A stretch of 64,000 bases of DNA from Membranipora membranacea (taxonomy: Eukaryota > Bryozoa > Gymnolaemata > Cheilostomatida > Membraniporidae). Positions 63,101 through 64,000 of this stretch are shown here, piece after piece. Position 1 is the first letter of the stretch. Every line of letters starts with the position of its first letter. The notes under the pieces are model-generated. The model made no database searches. It was not told the origin of the DNA and was given only the letters and a program-made list of their open reading frames with translations. Both the position numbers and the translations under genes were made by a program. The stretch spans positions 3,412,001 to 3,476,000 of the forward strand of contig OU612065.1 in the NCBI GenBank assembly GCA_914767715.1, written 5' to 3'.

Positions 63101-64000
63101 ACGTATGGATTATGGACAACTAAACGAGTACAGAAGTGGTATTTCCATATTGAACAAATGGTTTTTACCACTTCATAACCCACTCCCTTAGCCGGAGCTG
63201 GCTATGGAGTGTTGGGTGTTGATTTACCATGTGGATTACATTGTTACTAGTTTACTGTGTTGTTTTCTAGTCACCAAGTGAGAATTTCCCTGCTCAAGCA
63301 AATGTTGGTAGAGTGGAGATTACTCTGACCCCATCAACCCCAGACTCACCTGTTAGTGTGCAGCTAGAGATACAAGGATGTTTTGAGACCAGTAAGTGTG
63401 ATTTTAATTCCAAAAGCAAGTAAGGACAAGGAACTTATCACCATCACAACAGAATGCTCTGATAAATCAGTTTGAATGTCTCAAAATTGTAAATATCGCA
63501 TATGATTAAAACAACATGCCAAGGAAGATGTCATAAGGATTCTATGTCATGTAAATAATCCATCACTCGCCATCAAACGCAGCATTCAGTCATATTTCAC
63601 ATGCTTAATTTTAACTTCTGTAGTTCCAGCAACCACTCCAGCACCGCCTACAACAGAGAAAACTACCAGAGCAACATCACCTGGAGAGACTACAACAACA
63701 ATACTTGTACCTCCAACCACAACACCTGTTTGTGAAACTGTGTTGGGTATGGATGATCAAACTCTCATCCCTCCTCGCTTCATTGAGGTAAGCTTGAGGG
63801 TAACTTCTGTAATTTATGAAACATTTTATCTGACATTTAGCACCACATTTGATTCTTTATCTGCTGTTATCTATCATGAGTTTCACTTGGAGACTATCAC
63901 TGTTTTAGGTAACATCTGGTGACAAAGAATCGCTTCGTCCTGGATCTCCTGATCCTCTGGTGACAGATGAGAGGCCGATACAGGAGATAGTAATAACAGT
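46..64000 (+). CDS. Giant mucin-like protein with tandem discoidin-like domains, partial at both ends
   Basis: One continuous plus-strand gene model of 107 exons and about 10,000 codons, with neither the initiation codon nor the terminator in the window. All joints use GT...AG introns and keep frame, and no homologous exon contains an in-frame stop. The product alternates Thr/Pro-rich linkers with about 130-residue domains, each with two Cys (C-x4-GM near the start, GCF near the end), a conserved RP-x-S-x3-W in the middle and many Asp/Glu. The first Cys, the GM, the P-x3-I-x-V-x-SG and the terminal LGC fit the outline of discoidin / F5/8 type C galactose-binding-like folds; this is inferred from motif order, not shown by an alignment. 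Mucin-like O-glycosylated linkers and a secreted or surface location are likely but no signal peptide is visible here. Exon coordinates are given unit by unit. Alternative: an unnamed beta-sandwich family. Confidence 0.85.
519..2165 (+). CDS. Unit 1: cassette with divergent domain A
   Basis: Exons 519-661, 866-1087, 1227-1808 and 2045-2165. The first linker is short (starts LLTTTPLPTQGTTSEGE). E2 is 222 bp, one codon longer than the usual 219, and reads SDIRPEADTPW where most units have RPxSxxPW. Domain A ends with DLLACF, Ala replacing the Gly of LGCF. The E3 linker carries GGPSTSPGAVTEVTITPGG rather than a hexapeptide array. Domain B (CPIVEGMDEPQLIPDDW) and E4 (EPESLFPVAENPYK) are standard type I. 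Each discoidin-like domain retains two Cys. Introns are 139-236 bp and show nothing else. Confidence 0.85.
2320..4626 (+). CDS. Unit 2: even-type cassette with expanded hexapeptide linker
   Basis: Exons 2320-2495, 2786-3004, 3279-4070 and 4506-4626. This is the first copy of the even-type cassette: 176-bp E1 (EAPTSPRTTRTTSEGE then CEKVLGMDDPQLVP), E2 with NIRPESAQPWVPDEM, E4 with DPQSIFPVDEKTFK ending LLGCFHT. E3 is 792 bp, about 200 bp longer than in sister units 4 and 6, because its linker holds roughly 19 hexapeptides of the GTTPAE / GTTLGE / GTTGVE kind. The B domain opens CPIVDGMDAPQIIPDDW. The 435-bp intron 4071-4505 and the 441-bp inter-cassette intron 4627-5067 contain nothing I recognise. 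Confidence 0.88.
2571..2614. repeat. AT-rich 10-bp tandem repeat in intron
   Basis: About four and a half copies of attaataaat lie within the intron between E1 and E2 of unit 2. It is simple sequence with no evident function. Confidence 0.8.
3424..3756 (+). repeat. 18-bp coding minisatellite (GTTLGE/GTTPAE linker of unit 2)
   Basis: Tandem 18-bp motif close to ggaacaactctaggtgag, about 18-19 copies, encoding a Thr/Gly/Glu-rich hexapeptide with variants GTTPAE, GTTLGE, GTTQGE, GTTGAE and GTTGVE. Longer blocks recur inside it: the GVE-LGE-LGE run appears twice, suggesting stepwise multi-copy duplication. Because 18 is a multiple of three and the motif lacks stops in several frames, it also gives a spurious minus-strand open frame. 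Confidence 0.9.
5068..6938 (+). CDS. Unit 3: odd-type cassette
   Basis: Exons 5068-5213, 5500-5718, 5916-6509 and 6818-6938. Reference odd-type cassette: 146-bp E1 with the short linker PTTPASTTPGSTRTTSEGE, E2 with GIRPDSDLPWIPEGFAP, E3 linker SGASTSPGAVTGTTGEVTV instead of a hexapeptide array, B domain CLIVDGMDEPQLIPDDW with TETSAPVPAE at its exon end, and E4 EPASLFPVDENPYK ending VLGCFEL. It pairs with unit 2 to form one dimeric repeat. The 308-bp intron 6510-6817 shows nothing recognisable. Confidence 0.88.
7086..8850 (+). CDS. Unit 4: even-type cassette
   Basis: Exons 7086-7261, 7511-7729, 7989-8528 and 8730-8850. It is nearly the same as unit 2 in exon sequence and in several introns, but its E3 linker has only about five hexapeptides (RAEATTGAEATTPAEGTT). 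E1 reads CAKVLGMDD, Ala replacing the usual Glu after the first Cys. E4 is the DPQSIFPVDEKTFK form. The intron after E3 begins with the same text as in unit 2, showing that the duplication copied whole genomic segments and not only exons. Confidence 0.88.
8950..8967 (+). pseudogene. Truncated relict of an odd-type E1 exon
   Basis: After an intact acceptor (ctaattcag), tgcccacaacgccggcca matches the first 18 bases of odd-type E1 exons such as that of unit 3 (start 5068). The match then stops, and the next 20-odd bases (from about ctgctgactacgg) match intron sequence upstream of unit 13 near 29630. A complete E1 lies further down at 9190. I read this as the stump of the original unit 5 E1, left when a unit-13-like tract replaced the rest. 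If the old acceptor is still used, the transcript would carry extra sequence. Confidence 0.65.
9190..11280 (+). CDS. Unit 5: odd-type cassette with converted E1
   Basis: Exons 9190-9323, 9503-9721, 10282-10869 and 11160-11280. E1 is only 134 bp, shared in length and sequence with unit 13 (TTTTGLPRTTSEGE), whereas the intron after it matches unit 3. E2 is odd-type (GIRPDSDLPWIPQGFAP). The E3 linker holds a GTTPAE run typical of even units followed by the odd-type ending TTPVPGTTTTEVPC, so this cassette is mosaic in two places. E4 is EPESLFPVDENPYK...VLGCFEL. The 339-bp intron 8851-9189 holds the relict exon; the 560-bp intron 9722-10281 holds a hairpin. Confidence 0.87.
9779..9885. repeat. Intronic inverted repeat with poly-G tract
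   Basis: Imperfect palindrome: the left arm contains cttgagaagctttgtttggt and the right arm, read on the other strand, cttgacaagctttgttcgat. The arms are separated by a run of 11 G (9820-9830) and a short spacer, and catatg sits at both outer ends. It could be a small fold-back element or a stable RNA hairpin in the intron between unit 5 E2 and E3. Confidence 0.65.
11443..13181 (+). CDS. Unit 6: even-type cassette with the shortest linker
   Basis: Exons 11443-11618, 11818-12036, 12278-12799 and 13061-13181. E3, at 522 bp, is the shortest in the array, with about four hexapeptides (GAEATTGAEGTTPAEGTT). E2 begins TSGDPADIRPESAKPW, the GDPA form it shares with units 10 and 17, while units 2, 4 and 8 have GDKS. 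E4 reads EPESIFPVDEKTFK, a blend of the odd EPES start and the even body, and ends LLGCFHT. No intron here exceeds 300 bp and none shows further features. Confidence 0.88.
13372..15204 (+). CDS. Unit 7: odd-type cassette
   Basis: Exons 13372-13517, 13652-13870, 14209-14802 and 15084-15204. Odd-type throughout, with point differences: E2 starts TSGIKSGIRPDSDLPW (Ile for Asp) and has LESVEQ for LENVEQ; E3 ends PVPAN where others have PVPAE; E4 has PVNADVSILGCFEL. The E2 donor is gtacgg, also seen in unit 18. The introns 13871-14208 (338 bp) and 15205-15652 (448 bp, between cassettes) contain nothing I recognise. Confidence 0.88.
15653..18721 (+). CDS. Unit 8: even-type cassette interrupted by a SINE-bearing intron
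   Basis: Exons 15653-15828, 16933-17151, 17373-17912 and 18601-18721. Coding text is even-type (VAPTSPRTTRTTSEGE; NIRPESAQPWVPDEM; DPQSIFPVDEKTFK). E4 ends LLGCFKT with a terminal C base, so the split codon at the cassette joint is CTA rather than TTA or TTG, still Leu. The E1-E2 intron has grown to 1,104 bp through a tRNA-derived SINE and nearby repeats. The 688-bp intron 17913-18600 and the 325-bp intron 18722-19046 show nothing I recognise. Confidence 0.87.
16054..16203 (-). mobile_element. tRNA-derived SINE
   Basis: Read on the minus strand there is a pol III A-box-like tggcgcaatcgg (complement of 16181-16192) followed about 50 bases later by a B box ggttcgagccc (complement of 16120-16130), then a unique tail. 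No convincing cloverleaf forms between the boxes, so this is a SINE head rather than a tRNA gene. The last 50 bases of its tail (16054-16103) recur exactly in the same orientation at 16458-16507. Confidence 0.75.
16458..16507 (-). repeat. Second copy of the SINE tail (50-bp direct repeat)
   Basis: Fifty bases identical to 16054-16103, starting ataggagaggtatacacccg, without the tRNA-like head. It may be a 5'-truncated SINE insertion or the flank of a larger composite element; several catgtctttccatg copies lie just before it (about 16390-16436). Confidence 0.75.
19047..21233 (+). CDS. Unit 9: odd-type cassette with hexapeptide linker
   Basis: Exons 19047-19192, 19517-19735, 20267-20836 and 21113-21233. 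E1, E2 and E4 are odd-type (PTTPASTTPGTPRTT; GVRPDSDVPWIPEGLAP; EPESLFPVDENPYK). The E3 linker, however, is a GTTPAE/GTTLGE array joined to the odd-type ending VEETTPVPGTTTTEKIC. B opens CPIVEGMDEPQRIPDDW (Arg in place of the usual Leu, shared with unit 11). The 324-bp intron 19193-19516 is unremarkable; the 531-bp intron 19736-20266 holds a MITE-like element. Confidence 0.88.
19897..20235. mobile_element. MITE-like fold-back element, TIR acttaaagtgacagt
   Basis: Perfect 15-bp terminal inverted repeats, acttaaagtgacagt (19897-19911) and actgtcactttaagt (20221-20235), enclose 309 bp without coding capacity. An internal palindrome, ggatcatagtggatcatagtg against cactgtgatccactatgatcc, lies around 20031-20094. 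Size and structure are those of a non-autonomous DNA transposon. No clear target duplication beyond a few bases is visible. Confidence 0.75.
21423..23804 (+). CDS. Unit 10: even-type cassette with variant A and B ends
   Basis: Exons 21423-21598, 21842-22060, 22590-23183 and 23684-23804. E1 is even-type; E2 has TSGDPANIRPESADPW. The end of domain A departs from its sisters (NPTPAEEYPVDETAF, then FFRPDGSPDAVEAQ) and E4 begins GPESTFPVDENPYKITV and ends LLGCFKT. The linker is a GTTPAE array of about eight copies. The introns 22061-22589 (529 bp) and 23184-23683 (500 bp) contain nothing I recognise. Confidence 0.87.
24057..25907 (+). CDS. Unit 11: odd-type cassette with hybrid domain B
   Basis: Exons 24057-24202, 24647-24865, 25034-25627 and 25787-25907. 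E1, E2 and linker (GGPSTSPGAVTGTTGEV) are odd-type. Domain B starts like unit 9 (CPIVEGMDEPQRIPDDW) but continues with the even-type text LDKLDNVESYVVTVFTQ and SDPVSPE, and E4 returns to odd-type, EPESLFPVDENPYK, with LLGCFKL. The switch inside B suggests exchange between cassette types. The 444-bp intron 24203-24646 is unremarkable. Confidence 0.87.
26053..26372. mobile_element. Fold-back MITE-like element
   Basis: Long imperfect terminal inverted repeats: the left end runs aattgtgggtgacgtaacga and the right end, read on the other strand, gives aattgtgggcgacgtaacga, then both continue with cattggaaggtgtagta. Homology continues inward (ccaggttttttgtt; ttgatcggattttgagttt against its near complement), so the element folds along most of its length. 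Non-coding. Confidence 0.8.
26410..27564. mobile_element. Non-autonomous TIR DNA transposon, possibly hAT-like
   Basis: The left end caaggagtttgaaaaaggag and the right end, on the other strand, cagggagttacagagaggga, both continue to gtggaaacg, giving related TIRs of about 30 bp. The same seven bases, ataatat, flank both ends (26403-26409 and 27565-27571), consistent with a target-site duplication. A 7-8 bp duplication and TIRs starting CA-G are typical of hAT elements, so that class is inferred. There is no transposase ORF. Confidence 0.7.
27200..27276 (-). other. tRNA-Ala(TGC)-like sequence, probably not a functional gene
   Basis: On the minus strand this reads tgcaagctagcgtggtgtag at the 5' side, an anticodon arm tctgccttgcaagcaga with TGC in the loop, and a B box ggttcgaatcc before gcttgga. 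Six of seven acceptor pairs form and the anticodon stem is perfect. However, the T stem is mismatched or shifted, position 14 is G, and the variable region is long for tRNA-Ala. It lies inside the TIR element, so it may be a captured tRNA or a SINE head. Confidence 0.5.
27690..29566 (+). CDS. Unit 12: type I variant cassette
   Basis: Exons 27690-27841, 28086-28304, 28699-29244 and 29446-29566. E1 (152 bp) has the private linker TPEVITTPGTPGTTSEGE; it has no internal ATG-initiated frame but its splice sites and CEKVLGMDDPQLVP are intact. E2 has GLRPDSDVAWTPEDLVP, changing the usual PW to AW, and ends with TDD. E3 starts TPAPGKEYQIDEP; its linker is short (GGVTTPAGTSPAETTQ). E4 is EPESLFPVAESPYK with LLGCFKL. 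The 394-bp intron 28305-28698 shows nothing recognisable. Confidence 0.86.
29828..31674 (+). CDS. Unit 13: type I variant cassette, sister of unit 5 at E1
   Basis: Exons 29828-29961, 30147-30365, 30675-31262 and 31554-31674. E1 (134 bp, TTTTGLPRTTSEGE) and about 200 bp of the intron before it are near-copies of the unit 5 region. E2 is divergent in its second half (TTLVYVEKVQIRVVKTIDGE). Domain B ends with SGPTPVPDE instead of SDPVTPE. E4 starts DTESIAPVDENPWK and uses a gtaggt donor. The introns 30366-30674 (309 bp) and 31675-32045 (371 bp) show nothing I recognise. Confidence 0.86.
32046..33822 (+). CDS. Unit 14: type I variant cassette
   Basis: Exons 32046-32197, 32340-32558, 32719-33267 and 33702-33822. 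E1 has a distinctive linker (TTTTTARTTRTTSEGE, then TTLQPETTTVCQQVLGMDD). E2 reads GDITALRPESVSPWTPEDLA. E3 begins DPLPEEEYLIDQPVYK and its domain A ends NMLGCFEPV. Domain B has LILDDW for LIPDDW, losing the conserved Pro. E4 has EPESTYPVDENPWK and LLGCFKL. The 434-bp intron 33268-33701 contains nothing I recognise. Confidence 0.86.
33975..35726 (+). CDS. Unit 15: type I variant cassette
   Basis: Exons 33975-34150, 34342-34560, 34792-35379 and 35606-35726. E1 is the 176-bp form (VAPTSPRTTRTTSEGE) after a weak-looking acceptor, gatcaag. E2 starts VSSGDKNGVRPDSDEPWNPS. E3 opens APAPEKEYRIDEP, carries the STSPGAVTGTTGEVTA linker, and its domain B is a variant with ATSGLPEDIRPDSENPWTSSP and TVTNTDNVDSITVKVFTD. 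E4 is EPETIVPIDEKIWK with LLGCFEL. The 395-bp intron 35727-36121 is unremarkable. Confidence 0.86.
36122..38320 (+). CDS. Unit 16: type I variant cassette with GTTLGE array
   Basis: Exons 36122-36297, 36403-36621, 37029-37703 and 38200-38320. E2 reads VSSGDESGIRPESGTPWTPDE. E3 (675 bp) starts TPEPNKDYQIDEPAFK and contains about ten GTTPAE/GTTLGE hexapeptides (37170-37350). Domain B has WINVSSGSPENIRP and then returns to the odd-type sequence; E4 is odd-type (EPESLFPVDENPYKIIVRF, VLGCFEL), which sets up the dimer formed by units 17 and 18. The introns 36622-37028 (407 bp) and 37704-38199 (496 bp, with a short TA run) hold nothing else. Confidence 0.87.
38467..40204 (+). CDS. Unit 17: even-type cassette
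   Basis: Exons 38467-38642, 38880-39098, 39333-39872 and 40084-40204. A further even-type copy, displaced 13 kb from unit 10. E1 differs by a Ser in PQLVPSRFIE, where Asp is otherwise conserved. E2 is the GDPADIRPESAEPW form. The linker is short (GAEATTGAEATTPAEGTSPAE) and E4 is DPQSIFPVDEKTFK with LLGCFHT. The intron before E1 closely resembles those before units 2, 4 and 6. Confidence 0.88.
40453..42791 (+). CDS. Unit 18: odd-type domain A, divergent domain B
   Basis: Exons 40453-40598, 40757-40975, 41358-41951 and 42671-42791. E1 reads CEKVLGMVDPQ, with Val replacing the Asp after GM. Domain A and the GGASTSPGAVTGTTGEVTV linker are odd-type, but domain B diverges after the linker: LIPEDWISATSGLPEDLRPD, then FVYIEEIVLTDITNVDSITV. 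E4 is also unlike earlier units (GTEATIPVDDNPWEI, ILGCFHP) and ends in a G base, giving an Ala codon at the joint. The 382-bp intron 40976-41357 is unremarkable; 41952-42670 holds a fold-back element. Confidence 0.87.
42121..42618. mobile_element. Fold-back MITE-like element
   Basis: Long inverted arms: taatagacagttttctgagc at the left, with its complement gctcagaaaactgtctatta at the right end (42599-42618). Further paired blocks are ggcctcaattcagagttgtc with gacaactccgaatcgaggc, accaaactgg with its complement, and gcttataataggataa with ttatcctgacataagc. The central part is unpaired. Non-coding, about 498 bp. The terminal TA may be the target duplication. Confidence 0.8.
42918..44757 (+). CDS. 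Unit 19: transition cassette between type I and type II
   Basis: Exons 42918-43096, 43255-43476, 43711-44349 and 44637-44757. E1 opens AVTTTQAPEETTPGTVRTT and has CDTFMGMDDPTFVPARYIE. E2 is 222 bp, one of only two with that length, and reads ELLRPTSDEPWTSDD. Domain A ends DLKACFETV. The E3 linker begins the TTQPGG/TTQPGE series (about ten copies, 43870-44046) and domain B is the type II form CIKVDGMSDPQLIPTSW with ALPEDLRP replaced by APEDLRPGSVWTSGP. E4 is SPSETFPAQANIGR with IQGCFET. Confidence 0.87.
44905..47045 (+). CDS. Unit 20: type II cassette
   Basis: Exons 44905-45068, 45230-45448, 45704-46564 and 46925-47045. First full type II unit: 164-bp E1 (PATTPAPPTTEKTTRATSPG, CETVLGMDDQTLIPPRFIE), E2 with ESLRPGSPDPLVTDERPI (no Trp at the usual RPxSxxPW position, replaced by PL), E3 starting EPEANVPYTVDEEAFK with IKACLEPVP, and E4 SPTETFPAQANIGR ending IQGCFEI. 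The linker holds about 21 TTQPGx hexapeptides. The 360-bp intron 46565-46924 is unremarkable. Confidence 0.88.
45868..46255 (+). repeat. 18-bp coding minisatellite (TTQPGx linker of unit 20)
   Basis: About 21 copies of an 18-bp motif close to actacacaacctggaggt, encoding TTQPGG and TTQPGE with occasional TTPPGA, TTQPAG and TTQRGG. The minus strand and another plus-strand frame are also open across it, which is a by-product of the repeat. Confidence 0.9.
47190..49232 (+). CDS. Unit 21: type II cassette, near-copy of unit 20
   Basis: Exons 47190-47353, 47521-47739, 47993-48601 and 49112-49232. Exons and most intron sequence match unit 20 closely, implying recent duplication. The linker is contracted to about eight hexapeptides (one with TTQPRE). 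Small changes: PTTIPFCETV in E1 (Phe for Val), MADPQLIPTSW in B. E4 is SPSETFPANSNVGR. The 510-bp intron 48602-49111 starts like its unit 20 counterpart, includes a short C tract near 48815, and shows nothing else. Confidence 0.88.
49485..51541 (+). CDS. Unit 22: type II cassette with divergent domain B
   Basis: Exons 49485-49648, 49837-50055, 50433-51224 and 51421-51541. E1 has CETVLVMDD: the otherwise near-invariant Gly of GM is Val. Domain A is type II. After about 17 TTQPGx hexapeptides the sequence switches to a different B domain (TPTFLSTTEAPCIILDGMSE, SILPSWLTVSSGDPEDLRPG, ending NPSVDVE) and a different E4 (SNQESFPVQENVYRLEV, IKGCFES). The intron 50056-50432 (377 bp) shows nothing recognisable. 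Confidence 0.87.
51751..53864 (+). CDS. Unit 23: type II cassette with divergent domain A
   Basis: Exons 51751-51914, 52149-52367, 52723-53523 and 53744-53864. E1 is type II (PTTTPSLPTTEKTTRATSPG). E2 reads VSSGDKEALRPGSPVPWEAD, keeping the Trp that unit 20 lacks. Domain A ends with private sequence (APEPNQPYPIGEEAY, LKACLEPVPGTTGG) and an initial linker TTRRPTTMSTTTAPPGG before about 16 TTQPGx copies; B and E4 are then standard type II. The 355-bp intron 52368-52722 is unremarkable. Confidence 0.87.
54055..56224 (+). CDS. Unit 24: longest linker, divergent domain B
   Basis: Exons 54055-54218, 54390-54608, 54806-55834 and 56104-56224. E3, at 1,029 bp, is the largest exon. Domain A is type II; about 31 hexapeptides follow. 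The B domain is then unlike any other here: CVKVDGMDDPLLIPDDW, TPSSGAAGQLRPDSPEKW, then FINGPQAIVSIESITLTGI. E4 (GDEETYSINEDVWQIEI, VKGCFEE) is also private, follows a weak acceptor (cctaaag), and ends in a G base. Introns are under 300 bp. Confidence 0.87.
54966..55520 (+). repeat. Longest 18-bp coding minisatellite (unit 24 linker)
   Basis: About 31 tandem copies of an 18-bp motif encoding TTQPGG or TTQPGE, with rare TTPAGG, TTQPGV, PTQPGE and TTPLGG. Copies are nearly identical at DNA level, so slippage or unequal exchange is probably recent and length variation between alleles is likely. Assembly collapse in this stretch is also possible. Confidence 0.92.
56461..61116 (+). CDS. Unit 25: outlier domain A with a 2.9-kb intron, type II domain B
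   Basis: Exons 56461-56648, 57026-57244, 60156-60854 and 60996-61116. E1 (188 bp, the longest) has a private linker (TAPTPTTAPASTTPRVTRTT) and CATVDGMSDPSYLPNRFIE. E2 reads VPSGSADSLRPNSDTPWSS. E3 starts after a weak acceptor (gttaaag) at the far end of the 2.9-kb intron with APGDTEVYDVDDTVYAV and VVACLEIVP. The linker and domain B are then type II. The 377-bp intron 56649-57025 shows nothing. The E3 start is fixed by frame and homology rather than by a strong splice signal. Confidence 0.83.
57622..57694. repeat. Intronic hairpin
   Basis: aggtactaaaaaggtactat near 57622 pairs with atagtaccttttagtacct ending at 57694, leaving a loop of about 30 bases. It could be a small fold-back element or a relic of one. 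Confidence 0.6.
57770..58025 (+). promoter_or_regulatory. Possible promoter-like region inside the long intron
   Basis: Two inverted CCAAT boxes (gattgg at 57845 and ggattggtta at 57887) lie between two NRF1-like motifs, ctgcgcatgc (57776-57785) and gcacatgcgca (58013-58023), in a stretch richer in CpG than its surroundings. The small ORF starts about 260 bases downstream. Motif matches of this length occur by chance, so this is a suggestion only. Confidence 0.3.
58285..58452 (+). CDS. Small Ser/Glu/Asn-rich ORF in intron, unknown
   Basis: A 55-codon open frame from an ATG in good context (gaacatgg) encodes MAKNYSSSSSDSENENYREI and continues Ser- and Glu-rich with two Cys, ending at TAA. It does not resemble the mucin gene. 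A gaggtagtt near its end could be a splice donor, so it may be a first exon of a nested gene or a transposon-derived gene remnant. I do not recognise a family, and it may not be expressed. Confidence 0.3.
   Translation: MAKNYSSSSSDSENENYREINSSSENKIEYHLGGICSKSTSSPCDYQRENISEVV
61372..63391 (+). CDS. Unit 26: type II cassette
   Basis: Exons 61372-61535, 61707-61925, 62347-62937 and 63271-63391. Standard type II in all exons, most like units 20 and 21. The linker is short, about seven hexapeptides, including TMQPGE and TTPAGG. E3 begins EPEANVSYTVDEETFK. E4 is SPSENFPAQANVGR with IQGCFET. The introns 61926-62346 (421 bp) and 62938-63270 (333 bp) contain nothing I recognise. Confidence 0.88.
63624..64000 (+). 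CDS. Unit 27: type II cassette, cut by the window edge
   Basis: Exon E1 is 63624-63787 and E2 starts at 63909 and runs off the window at 64000. E1 is the type II form with TTTILVPPTTTPVCETVLGM and E2 reads VTSGDKESLRPGSPDPLVTD. The intron between them ends with the same block (tatcatgagtttcacttgga) as in units 20, 21 and 26. The array therefore continues beyond the window. Confidence 0.88.

Noticed and set aside
519-63391. Each cassette as a separate small gene
   Set aside because: No start, stop, poly(A) signal or promoter recurs between cassettes, and the phase-1 joints require splicing from E4 to the next E1. ATG codons that begin open frames in introns are chance extensions.

Overview
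This window is eukaryotic and almost certainly from an invertebrate animal. It has intron-rich coding sequence with GT-AG splice sites, moderately AT-rich introns of roughly 100-700 bp, a tRNA-derived SINE, several fold-back MITE-like elements, and no bacterial gene organisation. I cannot fix the phylum from the sequence alone.

The whole window lies inside one plus-strand gene that is open at both ends, with no start codon, stop or UTR of its own in view. I can place 107 exons (the last one cut by the window edge) totalling about 30.0 kb, or about 10,000 codons. They form a tandem array: the last exon of one cassette, 26 complete four-exon cassettes ('units'), and the first two exons of a 27th. 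Each cassette has the same plan. E1 (134-188 bp) is a Thr/Pro linker plus the start of domain A. E2 (219 bp, twice 222) is the middle of A. E3 (522-1029 bp) is the end of A, a long Thr/Pro/Gly/Glu linker, and the start and middle of domain B. E4 (always 121 bp) is the end of B. Introns between cassettes are phase 1 and those inside are phase 0, so a cassette can be duplicated without breaking the frame. In brief notation, 2A is domain A of unit 2.

Each domain is about 130 residues. It opens with C-x4-G-M-x-D/E-P-x-x-x-P-x3-I-x-V-x-S-G, has a central R-P-x-S-x-x-x-W, and closes with L/K-G-C-F. It has only two cysteines, near its two ends. This pattern resembles the discoidin / coagulation factor 5/8 type C (galactose-binding-like) beta-sandwich, but that assignment is inference. 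The linkers are cysteine-free and mucin-like. The product is best described as a giant secreted or surface mucin-like protein with over 50 lectin-like modules; its function is unknown.

Layout: 46-166 is the tail of a preceding cassette; unit 1 (519-2165) is somewhat divergent. Units 2-11 (2320-25907) alternate between two cassette types, a dimeric higher-order repeat of about 4.2-5.8 kb, and units 17-18 are a further dimer. Units 12-16 (27690-38320) are individual variants. From about 43.8 kb the linkers change from GTTPAE/GTTLGE-type to TTQPGG/TTQPGE-type hexapeptides and the array becomes a single-cassette repeat of about 2.28 kb (units 20-27). Mobile elements sit in introns: a SINE near 16.1 kb, fold-back elements at 19.9, 26.05 and 42.1 kb, and a 1.15-kb TIR element at 26.4 kb. 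A 2.9-kb intron (57245-60155) contains promoter-like motifs and one small ORF.
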